Below are positions 1-10,804 of a stretch of 64,000 nucleotides of DNA, in pieces. Within the stretch, counting starts at the first letter, position 1; every line of letters starts with the position of its first letter. The notes under the pieces are model-generated. The model had not been told where the DNA came from and did no database searches. It was given only the letters and a program-made list of their open reading frames with translations. The position numbers and the translations under genes were made by a program. The stretch is taken from the NCBI GenBank assembly GCA_963682055.1, contig OY821746.1:27470481-27534480 (forward strand), in the 5' to 3' direction. This DNA is from Primula veris. Lineage: Eukaryota > Streptophyta > Magnoliopsida > Ericales > Primulaceae.

Positions 1-927
1 TTGGGTATTATGTTATCTTCTAAATGTGAATGTTGTGGCTGTAATGTGGAAGATTCAGAACATTTATTCAGTAATGGGCCTATAGCTACAGAGGTGTGGA
101 ATTTCTTCAATAACTTATTGGGTGTTATAAACACATCAGAGCAAGTAAGGGGCAAATTTATTTCTTGGTGGTCTCAGTCAGGTATTGTTAACTCTAAACT
201 ACAATGGAAACTCTGCAAAATTATTCCTGTGTTTATAGTTTGGGAAATTTAGAAAGCAAGATGCAGTAGTAAATACAATAATAAACAAATGAAGGGAATA
301 ATGATATGTGAGAATGTTATCAGTTTGGTTAAAACCTATGCCAGCAAGGATAAAAGTTTTCCTTCAAATTTTGATATCAAAACTGGTATTAATATAATGG
401 TGAATACTAAAAAAAAGCTGAAGGTGGTAAAGTGGTTATGTCCTCCTAAAGGTTATAATAAAATTAATATTGATGGAAGTTTTAGAAGGAATACTAATAA
501 AAGTGGTGTTGGGGGAATTATGCGAAATGATCAAGGAAAGTTTATTTCAGGATTTTCTACTTCTATTAATAGCAATTCTGGACTTGAATCTGAGATGAAA
601 GCCTTATTATTGGGGGTTCAAATTGTTGAGGAGGCCAATATAGTTTTTGAATCAGATTGTTTACAAATGATGAATATTTTACAAGGAAAGAGTAAGTGTC
701 CTTGGGAATTAATTTATATAATGGATCTCATAAAGCAGCAGTTCAAAATTCGTGAATTAACAATTATACATATAGAAAGAGAAGGTAACAAAGGAGCAGA
801 TTACCTGGCGAATTTAGGGTGCGAAGAAGATCCAATAATCTCTAATTGCTTAGAAGACTTCTCAGATTATTTCAAGGGGATAATCATCACTGAAGATATG
901 GGACTTTCTTATCTACGAATCAATTGA
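1..927 (+). pseudogene. LINE (L1-like) ORF2 C-terminal end: zf-RVT and RNase H
   Basis: The frame is already open at the left edge, so this is the 3' part of a non-LTR retrotransposon ORF2. The first ~30 residues contain a cysteine-rich block (CECCGC...EHLF) like the zf-RVT domain that follows plant LINE reverse transcriptase. A TAG at 250-252 interrupts the frame, but the same frame resumes directly after it (KARCSSKYNN), so a single nonsense change is enough to explain the break. From about 440 the RVT_3-type RNase H follows. Its expected acidic residues are visible in INIDGS, LESEMKALL, FESDC and GADYLANLG. The element would copy its own RNA at the chromosomal target by target-primed reverse transcription; RNase H would remove the RNA strand. 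The rest of the element lies left of the window. Confidence in the family is high; activity is unlikely because of the stop. Confidence 0.88.
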
Positions 928-1159
928 TTATTGAGTTTTGAGAAGAAGAAGAGGGACAGTCTGTCTCTCTAAAGAGGAAAGTGATTTTTCTACAGTAGAT
1001 GAAGAGTTAGACAGAGTTAGTAATGGGACGCGTGTTCAGAGTTTCATGTTATTCTTTTTAGTCCTAAAGTTTCTGTCGGTTTGCAGATTACTGCGTTAGA
1101 TTGTAATTATGACAATTTTCCACTTTTTTCTTTAATAAAATTGTGGGAATTCCCACTGA

Positions 1160-1185
1160 TTATATATATATATATATATATATAT
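1160..1185. repeat. (TA)n microsatellite at the LINE 3' tail
   Basis: About 13 TA units sit ~230 bases after the LINE stop codon, following a short palindromic GGGAATTCCCA. The stretch 928-1160 looks like LINE 3' UTR. A second (TA)n run is at about 6696-6715. Confidence 0.8.
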
Positions 1186-1230
1186 GAAATTACGTATATT
1201 CCACTTGATCAATATTTGAAACTTTGATTA

Positions 1231-1484
1231 TTATTTTTTGATGTTTTTCATTGAAAATATTATTCTTATTTTGAATTATATCTATTTGTTTATGCATCAA
1301 ATTTGTCGAAATTTGAAGAACTAACAAAATTTTGGATTTTAATAGAATTTTTTGTGAAAAACTTTTAATGCACTAAACACTTGTAAATGAAATGCAAACA
1401 AAAATTTTCACAGTAAAACTTTCATAGAAAAATATTTTCCTCCGAAAAATATATTACTATGAGACAAACGGAGGCTAAGTCGCA
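1231..1484. repeat. Dispersed repeat, TIR-element end (copy 1)
   Basis: This segment recurs, diverged, at about 13290-13545 and 40680-40860. All three share the order 'GATGTTTTTCAT', 'TTTATGCATC', '(T)AAATGAAATGCAAACAAAA', and end in a version of 'ACAAACGGAGGCTAAG'. In the 40-kb copy that end has a matching inverted end, so these are probably ends of one non-autonomous DNA-element family. Confidence 0.55.
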
Positions 1485-1731
1485 TACTTGTAGGCAGGGA
1501 AGGAAACCCATAGAGGGTATGAAAATAACTCATATAGAATCCCACCCCCTCCCATTTACTATTCATGGTTCCGTAACTGTTTGTCAGAGCAGAACACATC
1601 AAGTTAAGAGATGAATGCGCAAAGCCATAATATGCAAGTACAATACACCTGTTGATTCGTATTGAAATACAATCTTAATATTTCAACTATTTTGTATACT
1701 ATCACAAATCACAATAAACATAATTGAATAC

Positions 1732-2909
1732 TCTTACCATATATATCATCACTCTCTCTCTATAAACCAACCCCCCCTCACCCCCCCAAAAAAACCCTAG
1801 CCTCCACTACCTGTGGTAGGGATCGGCGACACCATCCCTGCCCCAGGATGTTTCATTCCACTTTCTTCTTCTTTTCTCTTATGTCCTCTCATCATCTCCG
1901 TCTCTTTCCCCGTCCCATCTCTCCCTCTCTTCTTTCTCGTCTCATCCCTACCATCTTCTTCAACCCTCTATAACCCTTTTTAGACATGCTCTTTCAATCC
2001 CATCTCCTTCCCGATAATCCCTCTATGGAATCTAATTGAGTAACGAATGTTTGTCTTTTTGGTTGTTGCTTTGTTGCGGTTTAGCATTACGAGTCTCGGT
2101 TGGGTCGGTGTGGGTAAAGCCACTATGAGTTTTGATTAGTGATGTGGGTTGTTTTTCGGTTTTCTAATATCGTAGGACTATATAGATCGGGTTATTAGTG
2201 TGTTGCCATCGCGATTGCAACTACCATGCCAGACAGGTTGGATACCTTTTAATATCCATTTGTCTTTCTTTACTCATGGTCTGGCCTGTCGCATGTCTCG
2301 TTTGCCTTGCGGCTTGTTTTATCTGCTTTTGCCAATCTGGCCGTTTGGTCTGCGTATTAAATTTAGGATTGACAATTTTTTTATACAAGTCTTGATGTTT
2401 TATATGATGTAAGATAGTTTCGACTCTTGACTTTTTTAGTATTGACGGAACTTGTCCTGTTTTAATCGATTGGTTATTTTGGACTATTAGAGAGTTCAGT
2501 TGTTGCCTTGGTTCTTATGTCACGGCTGACCTTTTCTGGTCGGATTTATATGTGTGTTGCGACCTCGATGATGCTTTATTTGAGCTACTCTGTATTGAAT
2601 ACTCGAAAGGCCTTAATATGCATCTTATGGTCCGAATATGGTATTCGATTGTTGTGCTTGGCAATATTTCAATACCTTTTCGTTGATTCAGAGAATTTAT
2701 TTCTTTCTTATATTATGTTTTTTTTTTTGTATTTGTCTGTCCGAATTAGGATTATTTATTAGGTTTATTGAGTTAGCGGATTTCTGGTGCCTTGTGACTT
2801 TGTATTATTCTATTTTACTTAGTTCATTGGATTCTGTTTCAGAGACACTGAACTCTGTATTTTCGTCCGTTATTATTAATTATAATGATCATGTTCCCTA
2901 AAAAAAACA
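1732..2909 (+). mobile_element. Retroposed sequence of unknown origin with A-rich tail and 13-16 bp TSD
   Basis: AAACATAATTGAATAC occurs at 1716-1731 and again at 2910-2925. Between them is a segment richer in GC than its surroundings that ends in an A-rich tail (CCCTAAAAAAAACAAA). A long direct repeat plus an A tail is the signature of LINE-mediated retroposition. The 5' part is CT-rich with CCCCCCTCACCCCCCC and AAACCCTAGCC; the middle has repeated GTTGGGTCGG-like and TGGTCTGGCC-like stretches. I find no open frame over 87 codons and recognise no protein domain. It could be a retrocopied non-coding RNA, a processed pseudogene with a decayed frame, or an internally deleted LINE. Confidence 0.6.
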
Positions 2910-2925
2910 AAACATAATTGAATAC

Positions 2926-4556
2926 ATTAAGATCAAGTGCTGTATATATTTGAATGACATGTTAACGAATAGCTCTTCCATATCAGCAATGGAGGCTTGA
3001 TAATTAGGCTCCAAGTGAACAGTGTACTAGTGTTCAGATTATGATAAAGACTGTTGTCATGCATGTTCATATTTGAACAATAATCATGTTTCAAAACTGA
3101 ACGAACAGATGCCAAGAAATTAAAATTCTGAAACTATAGTGTGACTACTTTTTCCATCCAGATAATTTTACGATCTTAGTTGCTTTCACATGCTATATGT
3201 CACTTTCACAAACTGTGACGTTGTTTCACTTTACAAAAATAAAACACAAAACTGTGACATTCTTAGCGTTTAATCGCTAATTTGTTAGTGAGGTGTAACG
3301 GTAAAAAAAATATTTAAATGAAGAAGAACGTATTGACCGTAGAGCAACTTCCAAGTTACACTCCCGACTTAATTAATTACTGGTTCAAAACCAGTAAATA
3401 ATAATGTTTAATACTTTGCACTTTATAATTTTGCTACGTCTTCATGGGGTCCAAAACCATATTTGGGAAGAGCTGAAAAAAAGAGTACCAAAACAAAAAA
3501 ACAGCACACTACACTGATTAAAATGAAAAATAATATGTTTGAATCTGTATTATTATCTTTTGAAAAGAAAGCGTATTAATATAAACAAAACGAGCAGAAC
3601 AAGATCCAACTTGGTACAAGGTGACTAAGTGGTACAAGGTGACTAAGTTAGTAATATACGGGAAACATCAAAAAGTACATAACTTATAGCATAAATTAGA
3701 ATGAATAAAGGGAAAATTAGGTGTATTATACAGCAAATTAGGTCTATCACATTGATAGCTGAAAGCTCCCATTAGATTATGACGGGAGAAGTAGCGATTC
3801 CGGCTTAAACAGAAAAGCCAAATTCTCATTAGGCAAAGTGGCAAACTAACTTAGTATCATTTGAAAAGCAAATCTTGTGGCTCAAAAAATTACGTGTCCT
3901 CATTCCCAAAATAACAGCAACTTCAGCATCCAAAATTTGATAATTATTTTTTGGGAAATTCAGCATCATCTTCCTATTCCACAAGTTCCCCCTCACTAAC
4001 TAGAAAAATAGGGGGAAAAACAGCATTGTTATAGGACCTGTATTATGGGACAAAGGAAACTCTTTAATTGCATTGCATTGTTATTTGTTATAAAGTACAT
4101 TTTTTATCTTCATTTATAAACTTTTAAAATGTTGCAGTTTATGGTTTTGTTTAAGTGTTTTCAACAGATAAACCATTTTCAGTAGCAACCCAAATTCAAA
4201 CCACATAATACATTTCCTGTTGGTGCGGGTTGGGTTGGGATTCCTCCGACAACTACCCCTCACGGCTTGGTTATGTTACGGACTGGGTTAGCCGGTTTTG
4301 CCCCACCCCTAGTGAACAATCAGGACAATATACTTTGATAAAGAACGATGGCTTCATATATAAATTAACCACAACGTGAAATCACGAAACCAAGTTCAAA
4401 TAAATGACGAAACAATTAATACAAATAAAATACTCAAGCTCCATGAGCAACATAGGATGTACACTGACAGAGGAGTGCATAGAAGATATGTGATTCCCGT
4501 AATATATGAGCTTCAAGTTATATCGACCTTACCAGTGAAAACTATATATCTTTACA
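2926..4556. other. AT-rich spacer, no gene seen
   Basis: No domain-bearing frame on either strand. A short direct repeat, GGTACAAGGTGACTAAGT, is present twice in tandem at about 3613-3648. Confidence 0.6.
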
Positions 4557-6384
4557 TTACATTTTTATTCCCTTGGCCTGATAGATGGAACATATAGTCT
4601 GGACGAAAGACAAAATCACGATTGCAGACGCAGCAATAAAAGAAATAACGGACCAAGGGGAGTTGAAATAATCGTGCTTTAGTCCCAACTTTGATTTGTA
4701 CCACCATGCCTTGTATCTATGCCACAAATCTCTCCTGTAGGCGTTTAATCCACGGGATTGTTCGACAAAGAGGTAGTCTCTCCCTTCGCTTATCACTTCC
4801 TTGTGAAGACTGTTGAACATCTCACTTACTTTTAGTGGATCTTCAAAACCATCCTCGACAATTTCATTTGTAGTGAGTATATCCACATCTTCCGGTGTAT
4901 CTATTAAACCATCCATGAAGATTACATAGTCGCTCGCATATCTCGGAAAGACATGATGGCACTGTTCGAAAGCCACGAGATTACGGAACAAGGTTTCAGT
5001 CCACTCGTTCACTTTTACTTGCGGGATCAATAAGATCCCTTCTTTCTGTTGGAATTGTATATTCACGTTCACCGTGGTAGGAAGTTTCTCAAACTTGACT
5101 CCACACTCAAATAACTTTGACGCTGTAGAGGGCTTGAACTTCCACGGAAGTGATGGTAGATGGTTTGACATTAAGGGGTCTTCAGGGTTCACCAGTGAAG
5201 GGTCCTCAATGTCCGTTGGTGAGGGATCTTCGGGGTTTTGCAGCGAGGGATCTTCAGGGTCTGCTTGTGAGAGGGAAGATGAGCAGAACTGTCTCCAGCA
5301 TTTTATAGCTCCTAACAGAAAAAAATAAAAAGCAAAAAAGAGGGACACTCTTTATTTATTGTTTGGGTCTATTAATTAAATAAAAGGTATCAAGACTTGA
5401 AGATGCTAAATTACGATCAAAATATAAATAAAAAGAGATAGATCAAATCATATGCGCAATAAATTCAGATGATAAATAATGCGGCTCAGGAGGTGAGGGG
5501 CAATTACCATCCGATGTTGAGAGGGTTCTCGGGTTTGAAGTTAAAGGATTTTTATGGTTTGATGATGAGGGGATTTCATGGTTCGACAGTGAATGGTTTC
5601 TGGCGATTGATGGTGAGCAGTTTCCAGGGTTTGACGGTGAAGAGTTTCTAGAACTCAGTGGAGTGCGATCGTTTGCGTAAAGCGAGAATTGATCTTCAGC
5701 AACGTGGGCAGCCATCAAATATTCAACGAAGTGCCTCTCTCCCCAGGCTGTGACATAAGAACCTGGATTCAAAGCAAGTGAGTCAGGTACATCTTTTACG
5801 TCCTTGATAAAACTACGAACTAGAGCTGCAAAGTTATTGTTGTTGGGGTCCGGGAGGTAGAACCATTGGTAGATGGCGTCTGGAACACAGAGAGGGATTT
5901 GGTTTTCGATCAGGATGATATCGTGGAGCAAATCACAGAACAACCATGGGCTCTTAAACATTTCGTCTTTTTCCTCTTTCTTGATGATGAGTTCGACGAT
6001 GAACACCGCGTCTAACAGGATCATCCTGCAGAAATCTTCCGAGCCCAACTTGATCTCTTCCTGGTAGTGGCGGCGAATTATTTCTTCGGAACCTTCTATC
6101 ATAGTGGTGATGCGGGATACTTTATCCTCAAAATTGCTCCTTCTGGCCAGGAACGTCTGGAAGAACCTCAGCTTGAGCTCTTCCATGGGTAAGAGCCGAG
6201 GGTTGTTGTGATGGAAGGGGCCGATCGCGACCAACCGAGGGGTGAAAGAATGTGGATTCACCCTACGGAGACTGTCCGGGACCCTATAGATACAAGGGAA
6301 GAGGCTGCTAGGAGGCACATTATTTAACATGTCACCGATGGAATATGGCGGTATCTCGGGTTGCTCCTGTAGCTGGGGATTCAA
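4557..6384 (-). CDS. DUF247 domain protein (plant membrane-anchored), probably two or more exons
   Basis: Two minus-strand frames together make one DUF247 (PF03140) protein. The upstream frame (6384-5443) has the family's conserved opening, IYRVPDSLRRVNPHSFTPRL then VAIGPFHHNN, MEELKLRFFQTFL, and the central DFCRMILLDAVFIVELI ... DLLHDIILIENQIP block. The downstream frame (to 4557) has the C-terminal half: LPSLPWKFKPSTASKLFECG, VNEWTETLFRNLVAFEQC, the DYVIFMDGLIDTPEDVDILT block, and a final hydrophobic segment (SVISFIAASAIVILSFVQTI) as the usual C-terminal membrane anchor. A GT-AG intron of about 196 bases joins them in phase. Between the halves is a Ser/Asn/Pro-rich linker of 8-residue repeats. 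The frame has no ATG at its head: the first in-frame ATG is at 6330-6328 (residue 19), and a GTGTAG just upstream (~6394) could be a splice acceptor for another 5' exon. DUF247 function is largely unknown; in grasses some members are self-incompatibility determinants. Confidence 0.85.
5166..5664 (-). repeat. Coding minisatellite (24-bp / 8-residue units) split by an intron
   Basis: Upstream half (5512-5664): units such as NPGNCSPS, IARNHSLS, NHEIPSSS, NHKNPLTS, NPRTLSTS. Downstream half (5166-5261): DPEDPSLQ, NPEDPSPT, DIEDPSLV, NPEDPLMS. All are eight residues long with the same N/D-P/H-x-x-x-S spacing, suggesting one array on both sides of the intron. Confidence 0.65.
5312..5507 (-). other. 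Predicted intron in the DUF247 gene
   Basis: On the minus strand a donor ATG|GTAATT begins at 5507 and an acceptor CTGTTAG|GAG ends at 5312. Joining them is phase 1 to phase 1 and restores a continuous frame from the Ser-rich repeats of the first half into AIKCWRQFCSS of the second. The TGA that closes the upstream frame and the ATG that opens the downstream one (5348) both fall inside the intron. Other donors nearby cannot be excluded. Confidence 0.55.
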
Positions 6385-6396
6385 TTCGGGGTACTA

Positions 6397-8196
6397 CACA
6401 CCATCAACAAATTAAGGGACACTCGTAAGAGTTTGTTTCTGGATGTTTTAAAAAGCACAATCTTAGATAAAGCATAAAAAGCGTAAGCTTTTAGGGGGCC
6501 TAAAAAGCGGAAAAAGCGAGATTTTTAAGTTTTTTCTAAGGTTTGAATCAAGCTTCTATCGAGATTTGAATCGAGCTTTTTCACTACCAAGTGCGTTTTT
6601 TAAAACAGAGATATTAATACAAGTCCCCTATGAGACATCTTTTTTAGAAATTGATACGTAACTTTACAGTTTACACCAATTTTTGTTTGTTTGTATATAT
6701 ATATATATATATATATTGGAACTATATATTTTATTTTAACACATTACTTGAGCCCTTTGTCTAGATTTGGTTATGGCGCCTCATAAATTCTAATAATTTG
6801 CTATTATTTTTCTCCTTTCTCAATGATTTTAATCTATATGCCTTTCTTATGTAAGTAAAGTTTAACTGAAACTCAATACTATTCATATAAAGCAGAGCGA
6901 TGATGGTGTTGAAACCGAGCAACTCATCAACCAAACTCGGATTCATTTTCATCCCCCTCTTTAAAATTTAGGCCTTCTTAGTGGTGGATTTCTTTTAGAG
7001 GCTTTCTATGACATCTTAGACTCGTAGCATTTAATTCGTGCATTGTTTTAAAGGTCTTGTATATATGTTATAAAACGTGATGTAATTTACCAAAACTTAA
7101 AGGAAGTGAGAGCATGAATCGAATAGGGTACTTTTGGCCTCTTTTCTTTTGTATTTTTTGTGGGGTCTTTCCCCCACATTTTTTATTTTTTTCTACTATT
7201 AATAAAATAAAAATGTGGGGTTTCCCCACCATTCATTAAAAAAAAAAAAAGAGCATGAAGTTCGCAGAATCGTACATACCTGGTTGTTCATTTATGGATG
7301 CGGTTGTAATGTGCCATGACTTTAACTTGACACTAATTAATATATACTCCGGATAAGTATTTTTTTACAAGGAGGAGATGTCCCCTAATAGAGATGGAGT
7401 GGGATCTTGAGGAATAAATGTAAATGTATTGATCAAATTCAGTAAAAACATCATGTTTGGTCCCAACATTTTGTAATGGAAATCGGACTGCTTGCTTAGA
7501 AGAAAGAGTAAATGTATCATGTTCCCAAAAATCAAATTTTATTGCAAGACTCTTTGTAGCTGATCCTTTTGTGTTTAAATATTAGCTTCAAGGAGTTATA
7601 TACCCGAATCCACAGTTTCTAAAGCTCCCTTCAAAGCTAAAAAAACTTGACTAAAAGACAGTCCCTAATCCTACACGATACACCTTTTGCTTTCTACATT
7701 TATAACTAAATTCTTAAAAAAGCCATTTTCCGGCAGTTTCTCGTTAAAAACAATTGCGAAATTCTAACCTTCTCTTATTATCATTTGGCTAAGTTTTGTT
7801 TTAAAATATTTCGATTGAGAATAGTAATGTTTTATCAGTTATTACGTACCATGTCATCGATGAGCAATGTCATATGGTCCTCAGCACCTGACATCAAATT
7901 AGGATGCTGTTTGCGGTGTGTTTGTACGCCTCCCTCCTGATCAGTTGGTTGTTTACTCGTTGCCAGCTAACTAGACACAAAAATGAATTCCTCTCGGAAG
8001 GAGAAAGATAGGGATGCGGGCAAGTCCTCCTGCACTTAGTTGTATAGGCAAATTAGTTTGGTAAAAAAGACCAATGTTTTATTGATGGTGACTAAAATAT
8101 ATATAGCACAAGCCACATGGTAGCTATCATTTATCATGGCTATTTTCTTTTATATTCATTCACAACTGGCAAGTCTGTAATCTTAAACTATACATG
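6397..8196. other. AT-rich spacer with short fold-backs
   Basis: No gene seen. 6450-6620 has AAAAGCG-rich text resembling the flanks of the 10.5-12.4 kb repeat. At about 7160-7230, GTGGGG...CCCCAC and its inverted copy form a short hairpin in a T/A-rich setting. No conserved frame exceeds ~60 codons. Confidence 0.55.
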
Positions 8197-8204
8197 CTTC
8201 CATC

Positions 8205-8944
8205 CAGGGGCGGAATTAGGAATTTGATTGAATGGAGACACAAAATAATAAAAATATTTTATATATTTAGCCACGATAACCGGATTACATTTCACATTTT
8301 TCAACGAGCTTCATTGATTGATTATACAATACAACATAAGTTATTTTTCTAATTTTCTTTAATTTTATTTAGTTCAAGTCATAAACTAGTAGGGTTGGTT
8401 TAAATTTTTATTGTCAGTAAAGTTTTCGGAATCACAATATAATATTTAGACAAAGTCATTTCATTTAAAATGTAAAAACCAAAATAAATGGTTTACTACA
8501 ACATACGTAGCAGATATTTTTTTTTGTCAGTGTACTTTTATTGATTCCAAACCATATTATGCTATAGTTTTTTTTTAGTTGAAGTAATAAACTAAAGGGA
8601 TGGCACCGTACAGTTTTCGGAGTCATTATAATGTTATATAATGTTTTTAGAAAAATTCATTTCATTTTTAAAATGTAAAACCAAAATAAATGGATTATAA
8701 CAACATAAAACAGGAAGCTAAAAAATAAAAATAGTGTAATTATAGATCATTTCAAAGCCAAAAAGTTAAATATTTAGTCAAAAGAAATAGCAGGCAGGGG
8801 AGATTCGAACCCACACCTCTTGAAGTCTAATTCTTTATGATTTAACATTTAACCACAATTAGACATTTGATAAATATTATATATATAGAGTATTACTTGT
8901 AATAAATCCAGCGGCGGCTTGGACTTGAACTGGATCCGCCCCTG
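8205..8944. mobile_element. hAT-type MITE, 740 bp
   Basis: The element begins CAGGGGCGGA and ends TCCGCCCCTG, a perfect 10-bp terminal inverted repeat of the CAGNG type used by hAT transposons. It is flanked by an 8-bp target-site duplication with one mismatch: CTTCCATC at 8197-8204 and CTTGCATC at 8945-8952. The interior is AT-rich and non-coding, so it would need a transposase supplied in trans. Confidence 0.85.
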
Positions 8945-8952
8945 CTTGCATC

Positions 8953-10560
8953 CACTATACTGTTGGGTGGTAGTAGACTAGAGAATTGCAAATACTCTGG
9001 GAAATCGATCACATGAGGAGCTAGAGTGGACTGACATGGACATAACCTCTCTCACATTTTGATAAAGCTCAACTACTCGACAGGGTAAATTTTACATTTA
9101 CATTAAAAAAAAAAAGGAAAAATGATGGTTTAGTACCCTATTATAACCTTATTTATCAAAAAAAAAACATGGTGAAAATCTTTATTAATATTTAATACAT
9201 AGCATCGAAAATAACCCGACACTACCATTCAATTATTATAGCAAAACTATTAACTAACTTACCTTAATTTTCTCTCTTAGTATAAATTGTATACATATAC
9301 ATATTCTCTATCTCTCCCATTCTTTTATCTCTATCTACTTCTAATTTCTTCATATTAATGGATTGCATTTATTTTTTTACTTCTAATTTGATTGTTTTCA
9401 TTATTTCTATTTTTATCTCCACTCAAGACCTCTTGTTTTTTTCTTTTATTGCTATTTGGATTTTTCCATTTTTCCGTTTTTCACTTGTGATATTTGTTTT
9501 TCTATAAACCATTTTTGGTGTTCTATATTGCTAACCTTTTTGTTATATGTTTTTTTTTCCCAGTTTTGTTTTATTAAGGTTAATTTTTTAATTTGATGTT
9601 TGATGCTATCAAATTCTATTTAGTTATTTTTTTTATAGTTTATTATTGATCGTTATTTATATTATTTCGGGTTTCTATAGTTTGATGCCCCATTATGCTT
9701 TGTATGTTATCAGATTGATGGTTTGTGTTGCTATGTGGTTCTTCACATTTTTAATTGTCAAATAATTTATGTTGCTCTAGGAGTATTTAATTAATTTCAA
9801 TGTTGCTACACAATGCTCATTTATTTTATAATTTGTTATTATTGTTATTGATTTTTCATTTGTTTGTTTGATTCTGTATGAATCTAACTTTTTTCTCCAT
9901 ATTTTTTTTTTGTAAATCCTCATTTAATTAATTTATTTTATTTTCAGTTTTTATTGTCTTTTGATTTAAAAAACAATTAAAAAAAGTTACTTTGAATTTG
10001 AAAACCCCAACATTATGGGGAGGAGAGGGAATATGGAGAGATTTTAGTCGAGGGTTATTTTGGTACATCCAAAATTACATGTATCTGATCTTAAATAAGA
10101 AATGCATTTTTGGGTTTTTCCATATTAAGATGATAGGATCGTACCAATCACAAATTCCCCCGAAAAAATAACGGTTTAAACCCGTGTTAAAAAAATGCTA
10201 AGTTGATCAAAACGTTTTTATGAGAGATATGCTAAAAGCGTTAAAAGCGTATATTTGAATCGCAAAATATAAACTTTTAACAGTTGAAAAATATACATGT
10301 TAGAAATATCTAAAAAATATACATGTTTAATATATATTTTGAAAAGATCATTTTACAATTTTCTATATAAGGAAAATTGGAATATTTCATAAATAATAAA
10401 GAAACAAATGAACTTAGGTCTTCTTGTACTTCAAATTTTCAAATGCTATAATTCGTCAAAATGAGCGATTAAGTATCGATCACTAGTACAAATGGTAGGA
10501 TTTATTTAAAATTATATTTTTCATAAAATTGCTAACCATAAATTAGTGTTGTGTCCATAG
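8953..10560. other. AT-rich spacer, no gene seen
   Basis: Very T-rich from ~9300 to 9960 with no codon structure. A short GC-richer block at 9995-10050 (CCCCAACATTATGGGGAGGAG) and an (A)n run near 9100 are the only landmarks. Confidence 0.5.
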
Positions 10561-10766
10561 TTTTTTGGAAAAATATTAATAAAAAAACTACAAAATTCCG
10601 AAAAGGCGCAAAAAGTGTAATAAAAGCGCAAAAGGCGTGATAAGAGCGCACTAATAACGTAGGCATTTTTATTTTGAGTTAATTAAGTATTGATCTCTAA
10701 AAACAAAACTATTTAATAATTGGTATTTCACCTAATTACCCAATAAAAAAAAAAATAGGAAAAACT

Positions 10767-10804
<38 letters not shown>

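Noticed and set aside
2198..2901. Overlapping small hydrophobic frames
   Set aside because: Short frames in several phases across a retroposed non-coding sequence, with no recognisable motif.
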